A stretch of DNA of 64,000 nucleotides from CAYRNY01 sp964425755. GTDB taxonomy: Bacteria > Chloroflexota > Anaerolineae > Aggregatilineales > Aggregatilineaceae. The first letter of the stretch is position 1. Each line of letters begins with the position of its first letter. The notes beneath the pieces were generated by a model. It saw only the letters and a program-made list of their open reading frames with translations, searched no databases and was not told the origin of the DNA. Position numbers and translations under genes: made by a program. This document shows positions 46,771-55,020 of this stretch, piece by piece. Location of the stretch: NCBI GenBank assembly GCA_964425755.1, contig CAYRNY010000017.1, forward strand, positions 62,001 through 126,000, in the 5' to 3' direction.

Positions 46771-47535
46771 ATGATGATGCAGACGACCAGTTACACGGTA
46801 AAGCAGGTGGCTGAACTGTCCGGCGTGAGTAGGCGCACGCTGCGCTACTACGACCAGATCGGGCTGCTGAAACCGGCCCGCACCGGTGCGAACGGGTACC
46901 GCTACTATGACGACGCGTCGATCCTGCGGTTGCAGCAGATCCTGTTCTACCGCGAACTGGGGTTCAAGCTCAAGACGATCAAGGCGCTGCTGGATCGTCC
47001 AGACTTCGATCATCTGCGCGCGCTCGAACAGCATCGCAGCGAGCTGCAACAGCGTGTTGGGCGGTTGCAGCACCTGATCGCGACCGTCGACAAGACGATC
47101 CAATACCTGAAGGGAGAACGTGAGATGAGTAACGACGAACTGTTTGAGCCATTCAGCGAGGAAAAGCAAGCGCAATACGAGCAGGAAGCGCGCGAGTTGT
47201 GGGGCGACGCGCGGGTCGACGCCTCAAACAAGCTGTGGAGCAGCTACGGCGACGAGCAAAAAGCCGCGATCCAGGCCGAACGCGACGCGATCTTTGGTGC
47301 GTTCCGCGACCACATGGACGAGGGGCATACCAGCCCGGCGGTGCAGGCGCTGATTCCCCGGCTCCAGCAGCACATCGGCAACTTCTACGACTGCCCGCTG
47401 GCGTGCCTGCGCGGGTTGGGCCGGATGTACATCGAGCATCCCGACTTTCGCGCGACGTTCGAGCGCATCCGTCCGGGGCTGGCTGAGTTCATCCAGCAGG
47501 CGATCGAGCACTACATCGAGCAACGATCCGCATAA
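46771..47535 (+). CDS. MerR-family regulator with TipAS ligand domain
   Basis: The 254-residue protein has an N-terminal MerR helix-turn-helix (about 3-72) with YTVKQVAELSGVSRRTLRYY and the wing YRYYDDASILRLQQILFYRE, and a coiled coil (about 75-110). The TipAS domain follows (about 115-250), with EEKQAQYEQEARELWGD and NFYDCPLACLRGLGRMYIEH. TipAS domains bind thiopeptides or other bulky drugs. The ATG at 46771 follows GAGGAGG. It very likely autoregulates through the promoter just upstream. No adjacent transporter is seen. Confidence 0.94.
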   Translation: MMMQTTSYTVKQVAELSGVSRRTLRYYDQIGLLKPARTGANGYRYYDDASILRLQQILFYRELGFKLKTIKALLDRPDFDHLRALEQHRSELQQRVGRLQHLIATVDKTIQYLKGEREMSNDELFEPFSEEKQAQYEQEARELWGDARVDASNKLWSSYGDEQKAAIQAERDAIFGAFRDHMDEGHTSPAVQALIPRLQQHIGNFYDCPLACLRGLGRMYIEHPDFRATFERIRPGLAEFIQQAIEHYIEQRSA

Positions 47536-47584
47536 CGAAACCGGCCCCTTGCGCTCCACGTGCGGGCCAGGGGGCCGCACCGCA

Positions 47585-48430
47585 TCACCGCGCCGGCAGC
47601 CGCACCACGCGGAAGCCCACCCCATCGTAACCGTATTCCGGCAGGTCGAGATCGCGCGTGGTAGCGCAGATATCCGGCGCGCAAGACCACGAACCACCGC
47701 GCATCACGCGCTCGGCGTCGCTGCGCAGGTCGCAGTCGTCGGGATCGTGGAACGCGTTGAGGCACCATTCCCAGACGTTACCGATCAGGTCCTCGACGCC
47801 ATACGGTGACGTGCCCGCCGGGTACAGCCCGACGGCGGTCGTGCATTCCAGGAAGTACGGCCCGGCGCGGTGCGCGGTTTCGTTGAGGTTGGCGCGGTCG
47901 CTGGCGAACGTGTCGCCCCAGGGGTAGCGCCGCCCGTCAGGGCCGCGTGCGGCTCTTTCCCACTGCTGTTCGGTCGGCAGCCGGATCGTCGTGCCGGTGC
48001 GCGCGCTGAGCCAGCGCGCAAACGCGACGGCGGCACACCACGACACGCGCTCGGCGGGGTGGTTGGCGTAGGCGTGCGCGGACCGCTCCGGCACGTAGTC
48101 GCGCGCGAGCAGGTCGTCCCACCAGCAGCGCTTGCGGAACCCGTCCGGGGCGTCGATGAACGCGGCGAACTGGGCCACGGTGACCGGGTAACGCGCGATA
48201 TCAAACGCGTCCAGTGTTACCAACTCACCGTTACCACAGACGAACGATCCTGCCGGGATGTGTATCCACGCGATATCGGGCAGGCCGTCGCCGCGTGCGC
48301 CTACGCCGGGCCGGGGATCGCCTGTGGTAGCGAGTGCGCGCCCGGCGGCGGCGCGTTCCGGGGGTCGGAGCGCGGGATCGGTCAGGGTGGCGAGCAGGTG
48401 TTGGGCCTGTTGCGCGGTTCGGAGCATCAT
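47585..48430 (-). CDS. SUMF1/formylglycine-generating-enzyme family protein
   Basis: The 281-residue protein has the FGE-sulfatase fold from about residue 52, with IHIPAGSFVCGN, LPTEQQWERAARGP, NVWEWC, RGGSW and VGFRVV. True formylglycine-generating enzymes carry a Cu-binding Cys pair four residues apart. Here Cys250 and Cys255 (SWSCAPDIC) align with that pair, unlike many SUMF1-like proteins. No sulfatase is in the window to serve as substrate. The N-terminal 50 residues look like a helical extension. It is convergent with the MerR gene. Confidence 0.88.
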   Translation of the reverse strand: MMLRTAQQAQHLLATLTDPALRPPERAAAGRALATTGDPRPGVGARGDGLPDIAWIHIPAGSFVCGNGELVTLDAFDIARYPVTVAQFAAFIDAPDGFRKRCWWDDLLARDYVPERSAHAYANHPAERVSWCAAVAFARWLSARTGTTIRLPTEQQWERAARGPDGRRYPWGDTFASDRANLNETAHRAGPYFLECTTAVGLYPAGTSPYGVEDLIGNVWEWCLNAFHDPDDCDLRSDAERVMRGGSWSCAPDICATTRDLDLPEYGYDGVGFRVVRLPAR

Positions 48431-48709
48431 AAGGCTACCTCAAAAATGTATTGTCGCGTGGCGGCGGCGCGTCCGTCTCTGGCTGGGGCCGGGCGCGGGC
48501 CGTCCTGCACATGTGTTTAATAATTGGCGCGGCGGGGGATGGTGCGGGAACGGTGGGCGCGCATGGTGCCCATTGTATACCCGGCCAATGCTCAGATCAA
48601 TTCGGCGGTGGCAGAAGGGTCGCGGGTGGGGTTGCGCCTATTTACCGGCTGCGCTACAGTCCTCGTTGTTTGCGATCTTATCCGGTACTCGATATGAGGA
48701 TCAAGGGTT

Positions 48710-50158
48710 ATGACGATTCGTTTTGGAACTGATGGGTGGCGCGCGGTGATCGCGGACACGTTCACGTTTTCGAACCTGCGGTTGGTGGCGCAGGCTGTAG
48801 CGGATTACGTGAACGCGGAACTGGCGGAGAACGGCAGCGCAAAGCCGCCTGAAGTCGTGATCGGATTCGATACCCGTTTTCTGTCGGATCGCTTCGCGGC
48901 GGAAACGGCGCGCGTGCTGGCGGCGAACGGGATCGTGACGTGGCTGGCCCGCACGGACGCGCCCACGCCCGCGATCAGCTACAACATCGTGCACAAACAG
49001 GCGGTGGCGGGCGTGGTGATCACCGCGTCGCACAACCCGCCGCGTTACAGCGGGTTCAAGCTCAAGTCGCGTTACGGCGGTTCCGCGTTGGCGGAGCAGT
49101 GCATTGAAGTCGAACGGCTACTGGACGAGGCCCAGCGGCAGGCGCGCGGCCCGAACCTGATGGACTACGAGCGCGCGATTGAAGAGGGACTGATCAACCG
49201 CTTCAACCCGACCAACACCTATTACGAGCATCTCGAAACGCTGATCGACATCGACAAGATCTCAGCAGGCGAGCTGAACATCGTGGCCGACCCGATGTAC
49301 GGGTCCGGGCGCACAGCGATCCGCGCGATCCTGTCGCGCTCGCGCTGCAAGGTGCACGAGATTCGCGGTGAGATGAACCCCGGCTTCGGCGGCATCCACC
49401 CGGAGCCGATCCGTAAGTACCTGGACATGATGGCGGCGACGATCAGCAACGTGCACGCGGACGTGGGGATCGCCACCGACGGCGACGCGGACCGCATCGG
49501 CGCGATGGACGGGCACGGCAACTTCATCGACCCGCACACGATCATGTCGCTGGCGCTGCGCTACCTGGCCGATAAGCGCGGCTGGACCGGGGACGTGGTG
49601 AAGACGGTCAGCACGACGATGATGATCAACCGCATCGCGGCGCAGCACGGGCTGACGGTGCACGAGACGCCGGTGGGCTTCAATTACATCGCGGACCACA
49701 TGCTCAACGGCGATGTGCTGATCGGCGGCGAGGAATCCGGCGGCATCAGCATCAAGGGGCATATCCCCGAGGGGGACGGGATTCTGATGGGCTTGCTGCT
49801 GCTGGAGATCATCGCGGATGCGGGCGTGCCGCTGGTGGAGATCGTCGCGGACCTGCAGCAGCAGTACGGGCCGACGTGCTACCAGCGCACGGATTTCGTG
49901 CTCAAGAAGCCGGTGCCGAAAAAGGAAATGGTCGCGCGGCTGGAAGCGCAAGCGCCCGCGTCGATGGCGGGGCAGTCGGTGCGCGAGGTTCATACATTTG
50001 ATGGGATCAAGTTTGTGCTGGCAGATGATAGCTGGCTGCTGATCCGGCCCAGCGGGACCGAGCCGGTGCTGCGCGTCTATGCCGAAGCGCCGGACGCCGC
50101 GATGGTCAAGGCGCTGCTCGACGCCGGGCGCGCGCTCACGGGGATCGACAAGGCGTAA
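48710..50158 (+). CDS. Phosphoglucomutase/phosphomannomutase
   Basis: The 482-residue alpha-D-phosphohexomutase interconverts hexose 1- and 6-phosphates for envelope and glycan precursors. It has all four domain signatures: the phosphoserine in ITASHNPPRYSGFK (about residue 107), the metal loop TDGDADRIG, sugar-binding GGEESGG and the phosphate loop RPSGTEPVLRVY. An upstream patch carries no distinct promoter. A perfect bidirectional hairpin terminator follows 26 bases past the stop. The choice between glucose and mannose cannot be made from sequence. Confidence 0.94.
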   Translation: MTIRFGTDGWRAVIADTFTFSNLRLVAQAVADYVNAELAENGSAKPPEVVIGFDTRFLSDRFAAETARVLAANGIVTWLARTDAPTPAISYNIVHKQAVAGVVITASHNPPRYSGFKLKSRYGGSALAEQCIEVERLLDEAQRQARGPNLMDYERAIEEGLINRFNPTNTYYEHLETLIDIDKISAGELNIVADPMYGSGRTAIRAILSRSRCKVHEIRGEMNPGFGGIHPEPIRKYLDMMAATISNVHADVGIATDGDADRIGAMDGHGNFIDPHTIMSLALRYLADKRGWTGDVVKTVSTTMMINRIAAQHGLTVHETPVGFNYIADHMLNGDVLIGGEESGGISIKGHIPEGDGILMGLLLLEIIADAGVPLVEIVADLQQQYGPTCYQRTDFVLKKPVPKKEMVARLEAQAPASMAGQSVREVHTFDGIKFVLADDSWLLIRPSGTEPVLRVYAEAPDAAMVKALLDAGRALTGIDKA

Positions 50159-50184
50159 GCGGCGTTTGCCCACGCCGAAAAACT

Positions 50185-50220
50185 ACCGGGCGCGCCACGT
50201 CGCACGCCCGGTGTGTTTTA
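50185..50220. terminator. Bidirectional intrinsic terminator
   Basis: ACCGGGCG (50185-50192) and CGCCCGGT (50205-50212) form a perfect 8-bp stem. On the plus strand GTGTTTTA follows and ends the phosphohexomutase gene. On the minus strand AGTTTTTC follows and ends the small peptide transcript from 50386. Confidence 0.8.
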
Positions 50221-50258
50221 TTACCGGTGGGGGATTTCAGATGAAACGCCGGGGCGCG

Positions 50259-50357
50259 TTACACAATACGCCCGGAGAAGACCGCCAGTGTAAGCAATTG
50301 CAGCAATACCAACACCACGAGAGCCAGCCGCGCCGGGAAATGGCCTGAACGAGACAT
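50259..50357 (-). CDS. Small single-pass membrane peptide, 32 residues
   Basis: The frame starts at ATG 50357 behind GAAGGG and codes MSRSGHFPARLALVVLV and a further hydrophobic stretch ending FSGRIV. The result is a basic N-terminus and one membrane helix. It has its own consensus promoter (50392-50420) and the bidirectional terminator at 50185-50220, giving a transcript of about 200 bases with no other gene. No family was recognised. An alternative is a non-coding RNA with a fortuitous ORF. Confidence 0.5.
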   Translation of the reverse strand: MSRSGHFPARLALVVLVLLQLLTLAVFSGRIV

Positions 50358-50391
50358 GGTTGTTTTCCCTTCGTCTATACCTGTTAGCCAG

Positions 50392-50420
50392 ATTATAAAC
50401 AGAACGCTTGAAAATGAAAA
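50392..50420 (-). promoter_or_regulatory. Promoter of the 32-residue peptide unit
   Basis: On the minus strand TTTTCA (50420-50415) and a perfect TATAAT (50397-50392) are 17 bases apart. The predicted leader to the ATG is about 29 bases. The A/T-rich patch contrasts with GC-rich flanks. Confidence 0.65.
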
Positions 50421-50487
50421 ATGTAAAAGTGCCTGTGAGCGGGACGGCGACGAACAAGCGTAGGAGACGTGCCGGATCGCTGCGACC

Positions 50488-51924
50488 TCACGGCTCACCC
50501 TGGCGATCGGGCGGCGCGGGCCGATCGTCGTCTTCCGCGAAGGGGTCGTCGCTGAACCGGTCGGCGTTGATCAGGTTGCCGTGATCGCTGGAGCGGCTGT
50601 GCAGCGACAGGCGCAGCCAGGACGGGGGCTGCTCGGCGGCGTCCGGCTGGTGGCTGGTGTCTTCGGGAGCGCGGGCTTCGTCCAGGGCATGGCGGGCGGC
50701 GGTGGTGTCGATGCGTGCGAGCGCGTTCTCGGCGGCGGCGCGGACAGCCTTTTCCGGCGCGCCATGCAGCAGCGCGACCAGGTGCGGCACGGCGGTTTCG
50801 GCACGGATGCGGCCCAGGGATTCTGCCGCCGCGCGGCGCAGCGCGACGCTGTCGCTGGCGAGCAGGTCCGTCAGCGCGGGGATCGCGTCGTCGCTGCCGA
50901 TCTGGGCCAGCGCTTCGACTGCGGCCAGTTGGAGCTGGTAATCGTTATAGCGCAGCGCGTCGACCAGTGCCGCGACCGCGCGCGGGTCCCCCAGGCGGCC
51001 CAATACCTGCGCCGCCGCGAGCCGGATCGTGGGTTCCGGACGTTCGATGACGCGGCACAACGCGGGCACGGCATCCCGCACGTCGAGCCGTCCCAGCGTT
51101 TCGATCGCCGCCGCGACAGTCTGTACGTCGCGGTCGTCCAGGCAGTCGATCAGCGTCGGGATCGCGCGCGGGTCGCCCAACCGTCCGAGTGCGTGGACCA
51201 GCAGCCGCCGCAAGTGCGGGTCCGCGTTTGGCAGCGCCTCGACCAGGGCCGGCACCACCTCGCGGCTGCCGATCTCGCCCAGGACATGGGCGGCGACGAG
51301 ACGCAGGCTGCTTTGATCGCGCAACAGGGCGTCCTTCAGCGCCGGGATCGCCGCCGGTCCGATCAGGGTCAGCATGCGGGTGGCCGTTTGCTGTATCGCC
51401 TCGTCGCCGCGCAGCAGCGCCATCAGGCCGGGCACGGCGCTGCCGTCCATGTGGCGGATCGCATCCGTGATCGCTTCCTGTATTGCTGCATCGCCGCGAT
51501 TGTAGAGCGCGACCAGGTCCGGCACGGCAGCGGGATCGCGCACCCAGCGCAGCGCGTCGATTACGTCTGCGAGCAGCAGGTCGAACGGCTGGTCGCGGGG
51601 ATCGGAGAAGTCGAACGGGTCCAGCGCGTCCAGGCGGGGGTGCAGCGCGAGCGGTTCCAGCAGCACGGGGATCACCGGCACGCCTGCGCCCCAGGCACAC
51701 GCCCATTCATAGGTGACGAATTCGGAGCGGCGGGCCGCGTGGGACATCACGGCGACCAGCGCGAACGCGTCGCGGATCGCCGGGTCGACCGCCGCGCGCC
51801 AATCCTGCCCGGCGTGGAACGGATCGTCCATCCACACATCCAGCCCGGCGGCGCTCAGCTCACCGCGTAGTCTGCGCGCGAAGTCGCCGTCCTGCCACGT
51901 GTACGAGATGAAAACATGTGCCAT
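50488..51924 (-). CDS. TIR-domain and HEAT-repeat protein
   Basis: The 478-residue protein begins with a TIR_2 domain (about 1-126): VFISYTWQDGDFARRLRGEL, then an SHAARRSEF-YEWACA segment. Glu73 occupies the place of the catalytic Glu of NAD-cleaving TIR proteins. The rest (about 130-430) is a solenoid of at least eight HEAT repeats, for example DPRAIPTLIDCLDDRDVQTV and SREVVPALVEALPNADPHLR, ending in a disordered acidic tail. Bacterial TIR proteins often act in defence by depleting NAD. The HEAT part could sense or scaffold. No defence partner gene lies beside it. Confidence 0.9.
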   Translation of the reverse strand: MAHVFISYTWQDGDFARRLRGELSAAGLDVWMDDPFHAGQDWRAAVDPAIRDAFALVAVMSHAARRSEFVTYEWACAWGAGVPVIPVLLEPLALHPRLDALDPFDFSDPRDQPFDLLLADVIDALRWVRDPAAVPDLVALYNRGDAAIQEAITDAIRHMDGSAVPGLMALLRGDEAIQQTATRMLTLIGPAAIPALKDALLRDQSSLRLVAAHVLGEIGSREVVPALVEALPNADPHLRRLLVHALGRLGDPRAIPTLIDCLDDRDVQTVAAAIETLGRLDVRDAVPALCRVIERPEPTIRLAAAQVLGRLGDPRAVAALVDALRYNDYQLQLAAVEALAQIGSDDAIPALTDLLASDSVALRRAAAESLGRIRAETAVPHLVALLHGAPEKAVRAAAENALARIDTTAARHALDEARAPEDTSHQPDAAEQPPSWLRLSLHSRSSDHGNLINADRFSDDPFAEDDDRPAPPDRQGEP

Positions 51925-52136
51925 TTTTCGCGTCTAACTCCGTATAACAAAGTAAGCCGCCGAGCGCGTAAATCAGAGGCTTTCCCCCCTGCCCTAAAAC
52001 TCTGAGTGGCGCCACGTGCCCGGCGGCGGCTTTTACTGCGCGGTCGCGACATTACCCCGGTCCGGTTCACCAATCATAACGCAGAAGCGACGGTTATTCA
52101 TCCCGCGCGCGGTCCACTGGCGCGTGGTCGTCATTC

Positions 52137-52190
52137 GCCGGGCACTAAGAGCACCCGGCTATGCACCGATCGGGCCGCGAACCGGCCCTT
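52137..52190. repeat. Dispersed repeat, copy 2
   Basis: Same orientation as copy 1 (43762-43816). The last 37 bases match at 35 positions. The hairpin GGGCCG/CGGCCC is kept. It lies over 200 bases from either neighbouring gene. Confidence 0.7.
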
Positions 52191-52384
52191 CAACCCCGGT
52201 TGTCTTCTGCTCAAGCTCAATCTTCGCGCCAGCGACTGCGCATTCTCGGCAAGCAGCGCGGAGACCACGCAGCTTGATTTGCCCGGTTGCGCGTGGACTC
52301 AATTGCACGGGCGGTCCGTCTGTGCGTGCTGCCTCTGAAGCCCGATTCCGGCTTAATTGTCATAGGTTATGTACTATGCGCGCA

Positions 52385-52403
52385 GAACGTATGTTCGTAT
52401 AAT
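52385..52403 (+). promoter_or_regulatory. SOS-box-like operator overlapping the capsid-fusion promoter
   Basis: GAACGTATGTTC (52385-52396) is a perfect palindrome of the GAAC-N4-GTTC type bound by LexA in many Gram-positive-lineage bacteria. It is immediately followed by TATAAT (52398-52403), so the repressor would cover the promoter. The start codon is 40 bases further on. Confidence 0.55.
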
Positions 52404-52443
52404 GGTGTCCGTAAGCCGGTGATCAGTGACGACAGGAGGATCG

Positions 52444-54021
52444 ATGGCACGACGCACACGGCAGCCACCGCAGGCTGCGCAGCGCGCGACCACGCGCGTC
52501 AAGGCGCTGGACAGTGACGGGCGGATCGGCGGGTACCTGGTCGTGTGGGGCGACCCGGATCGGCGCGATCTGCAGGGCGAATACTTCACGCCGGAGACCG
52601 ATCTCGGCCTGGACTGGTTCCCGCGCCGCCCCGTGCTCTACCACCACGGGCTGGACGAGGACCTGGGGCCGGTGATGATCGGGCAGATCAAGGCGTTGCA
52701 GCCGGACGCCACCGGCGTGTGGGTCGAGGCGCAGCTTGACCGGCGCAATCGCTGGGCGCGCGCGGTGCTGGACCTGGTGCGGCGTGGCGTCCTGGGCTGG
52801 AGCAGCGGCAGCTTGCCGCACCTGGTCGAGGTGGCGGCGGACGGGCACATCCGGCGCTGGCCGGTGGTCGAGGGCAGCCTGACGCCCACGCCCGCCGAGC
52901 CGCGTTACACCGACGCGGTCGCCGTCAAGGCGGCGTTCGAGGCGCTGGGCCTGCCGACCGGCGTCCTGACCCCGCCGGCGCGCGGCGATCGTGATGCACA
53001 TCCAACACAGGCGGATATGGGGGAAGGTGATACCATGACGGACGGGACGGAACGGACACAGCAGGGCGCGATCAAACGGCTGCCGATCGCGCAGGAGACA
53101 CGCACGCCGCAGGTCACGGTGAGCAGCAAGTACGCTGACCTGGACGCGGTGGATATGGCGTTCATGCACACGTGGCTCAGCCGCACCGGGCACTGGACGC
53201 CCACCAGCGCGTTCATGCGCGAGCTGGCGCACAAAGCCTACCGGGCGGTCGAGCAGGGCGCGCTCGATCAGGGGGCGGTGCGCGCGCTGCCGGTCAAGGC
53301 CGACGAGCTGATGCACACGGATAACACGGGCTACGGCTCGGAGTGGGTGCCGGATATCTGGTCCACCGAACTATGGCGCAAGGCGCGCGCGGAGAACGTG
53401 GTCCTGCCGTTGTTCCGCGTGCTGGAGATGCCCTCGAACCCGTTTGAGCTGCCGATCTCCGGCACCGATCCGACGGTGTACTACGTGCCGGAAACACAGG
53501 ACGAGGACGAGCTCACGCTGGGCAGCGCCAACCCGATCCCCGACAGCCAGATCGGGAGCGGCAAGGTCACGCTGGCGGCGAAGAAGCTCGCGCTGCGCGT
53601 CGGGTTTTCGGCGGAACTGGCGGAAGATGCCGCGCTGCCGTTGATCCCGCTGTACCGCGAGCAGGCCCTACGCGTGATGGCCGAGGCGATCGACCACGTG
53701 CTGCTGAACGGCGACACCGAAACCGGCGCGACCGGCAACATCAACAGCGACGACGCCGCGCCGCCCACGACCGCGAAATATCTCGCGTTCGACGGCATCC
53801 GCAAGCTGCCGCTGGTGACGAACACGGCCAACGCGCACGACGCCGCCGGCGCGCCCAGCGTGGCGCTGATGCGGACCACGCGCTTCCTGATGCCGCCGCG
53901 CTACGCCCTCAAGCCGAATCAATGCGCGTGGATCGTCGATAGCCGACAGAACACATGCACAGTTGCAAAGGTTCAACCTAATTGCGCTTGCTTCGCGAGA
54001 CATCATTTTGACGCAAACTGA
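52444..54021 (+). pseudogene. Phage HK97-type prohead protease fused to major capsid protein, truncated
   Basis: The N-terminal third (about 20-165) is a prohead maturation protease with LYHHGLDEDLGPV (catalytic His near 67) and GVLGWSSGSLPH (Ser near 121). Residues from about 235 are a HK97-fold capsid protein (SAFMRELAHKAYRAV, EWVPDIWSTELWRKA, LRVGFSAELAEDAALPLIP). The fold stops at about residue 500 (CAWIVDS), and the last 25 residues are unrelated, so the capsid P-domain and tail are missing. A strong AGGAGG ribosome site precedes the ATG at 52444. No portal, terminase or tail genes are nearby. Confidence 0.85.
53944..53946. other. Junction between GC-rich chromosome and A/T-richer acquired DNA
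   Basis: The capsid frame loses family similarity here and base composition falls from GC-rich to visibly A/T-richer for the rest of the window. No direct repeat was found at the join. The missing capsid 3' part is not in the window. The exact base is uncertain by about 10. Confidence 0.6.
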
Positions 54022-54113
54022 ATTTGATCACGATCAAAGTCTCAAGCTAACGCAAATCCTGCAGAAGTGGATATGCACAGATAAGTAGATGGATACCTAT
54101 GGGGAGAGAAGAA

Positions 54114-54350
54114 ATGCCTGAAGAAAAGCAGGAACGTTTGGCAGAAATTTCAAGGCGCGTAAGAACCTACAAGCGTGCCAAGGACGAGGGATGCTTCTTT
54201 TCATGGATGGATGTCACAGATGATGTGGCATTCTTATGGGATCTTTTGGTTGAACACGAAATAATCCAGAGAGATCATGGTTCTATTCATTCCAGCGTAT
54301 TTCGTGGACGGATACAAAATGTATGCAAAGCCTCAAATCAACACCGCTAG
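54114..54350 (+). CDS. Hypothetical small protein in the acquired segment
   Basis: The 78-residue charged protein (MPEEKQERLAEISRRVRTYK...) is mostly helical with one amphipathic helix and a SWMDVTDDVAFLWDLLVEHE stretch. The ATG at 54114 follows GGGGAGAGAAGAA. No signal or membrane segment is visible, and no family was recognised. Its composition matches the A/T-richer segment. It lies 92 bases after the truncated capsid frame. Confidence 0.4.
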   Translation: MPEEKQERLAEISRRVRTYKRAKDEGCFFSWMDVTDDVAFLWDLLVEHEIIQRDHGSIHSSVFRGRIQNVCKASNQHR

Positions 54351-54458
54351 ACGGAAAGGCTGGGGATTTCTTCAGCAGCAAACGCGTCGGGCTATGCGGA
54401 CCAGTGCTTTCCGAAAAGGTATGCTCAGTGGGAGAGATTCAGTCTGATTTAGGTCAGG

Positions 54459-54755
54459 ATGCTTCCTCTGAATCTCGCGTTCAATAACTTGCATACAGAT
54501 GGGCCCCATAGGGGCCTTTTTGACAGCTCCGTATTTGAGCAACTGGCGTATGCCGCGCGCCACATGATCCTAGAGAATTACGTCGGAATGCTACTTCCAG
54601 ACAATCCTGTTTCCAACATCACACCGACCAAATGCGAACGTAATGAAGAGATTCGTCTACGGCACCAACAAGGTGAAACGTTGGTAAGCATTGCAGAACT
54701 ATTGGGGATTTCAGAAAATCGGGTTTGGCAAATCGTGCATGGGCGGCGGAAGTGA
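54459..54755 (+). CDS. Hypothetical protein with C-terminal helix-turn-helix
   Basis: The 98-residue frame ends in a helix-turn-helix of the sigma-region-4/homeodomain-like type, EIRLRHQQGETLVSIAELLG followed by ISENRVWQIVHGRRK. The first 50 residues are not recognisable and may be out of context, so the gene could start later, for instance at an internal Met (MILENYVGM). It could be a remnant of a homing-endonuclease or recombinase accessory domain. A degenerate copy of the same HTH follows at about 54837. Confidence 0.4.
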   Translation: MLPLNLAFNNLHTDGPHRGLFDSSVFEQLAYAARHMILENYVGMLLPDNPVSNITPTKCERNEEIRLRHQQGETLVSIAELLGISENRVWQIVHGRRK

Positions 54756-54836
54756 GCAATACAGGGCTGTTCCGCCTCAAGAGAACTAAATCTCCACGGA
54801 TTAATTTTGATGGATATGCGTTCGAATCGCTGATCA

Positions 54837-54974
54837 CCTGGTGCCGAGAAGGCGGAACGCATCGCGGAAATCCGCGCCTGATATAAGCAACGTCGGACAG
54901 TTGTTGAGTTGACTGCGCAGTTGAATATTCGCCAGGAGCGCGTGTCCAAGTCTATCTGCGAAGAACGACGGTGA
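54837..54974 (+). pseudogene. Decayed second copy of the helix-turn-helix domain
   Basis: Reading from about 54837 gives SPGAEKAERIAEIRA, a TGA stop at 54879-54881, then YKQRRTVVELTAQLNIRQE and RVSKSICEERR before a stop at 54972-54974. The pattern parallels the preceding HTH (EIRLRHQQG...AELLGISENRV...), so this looks like a disabled duplicate. The remaining bases to the next gene hold nothing recognisable. Confidence 0.35.
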
Positions 54975-55020
54975 CTACACTGATCACAGTCTTCCTGCGA
55001 GAACTAGAAGTGCCAACAAG

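Larger units (their letters stand above)
51925..52443. other. Intergenic region between the TIR-HEAT gene and the capsid fusion
   Basis: The 519-base gap contains the second copy of the dispersed repeat (52137-52190) and the SOS-box-like promoter region (52385-52403). The remainder shows no ORF, RNA gene or strong hairpin that I can name. Confidence 0.5.

Noticed and set aside
46576..47175. 199-codon minus-strand frame across the MerR promoter and gene
   Set aside because: It overlaps a well-supported regulator and its promoter on the other strand, and it has no domain.
52426..54021. Encapsulin shell gene
   Set aside because: The N-terminal part is a prohead protease with His and Ser motifs, and no cargo-loading partner is present. 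Phage origin explains it better.
54372..54563. 63-codon minus-strand frame in the acquired segment
   Set aside because: No ribosome site or similarity, and it overlaps the HTH frame. Support is too weak to list.
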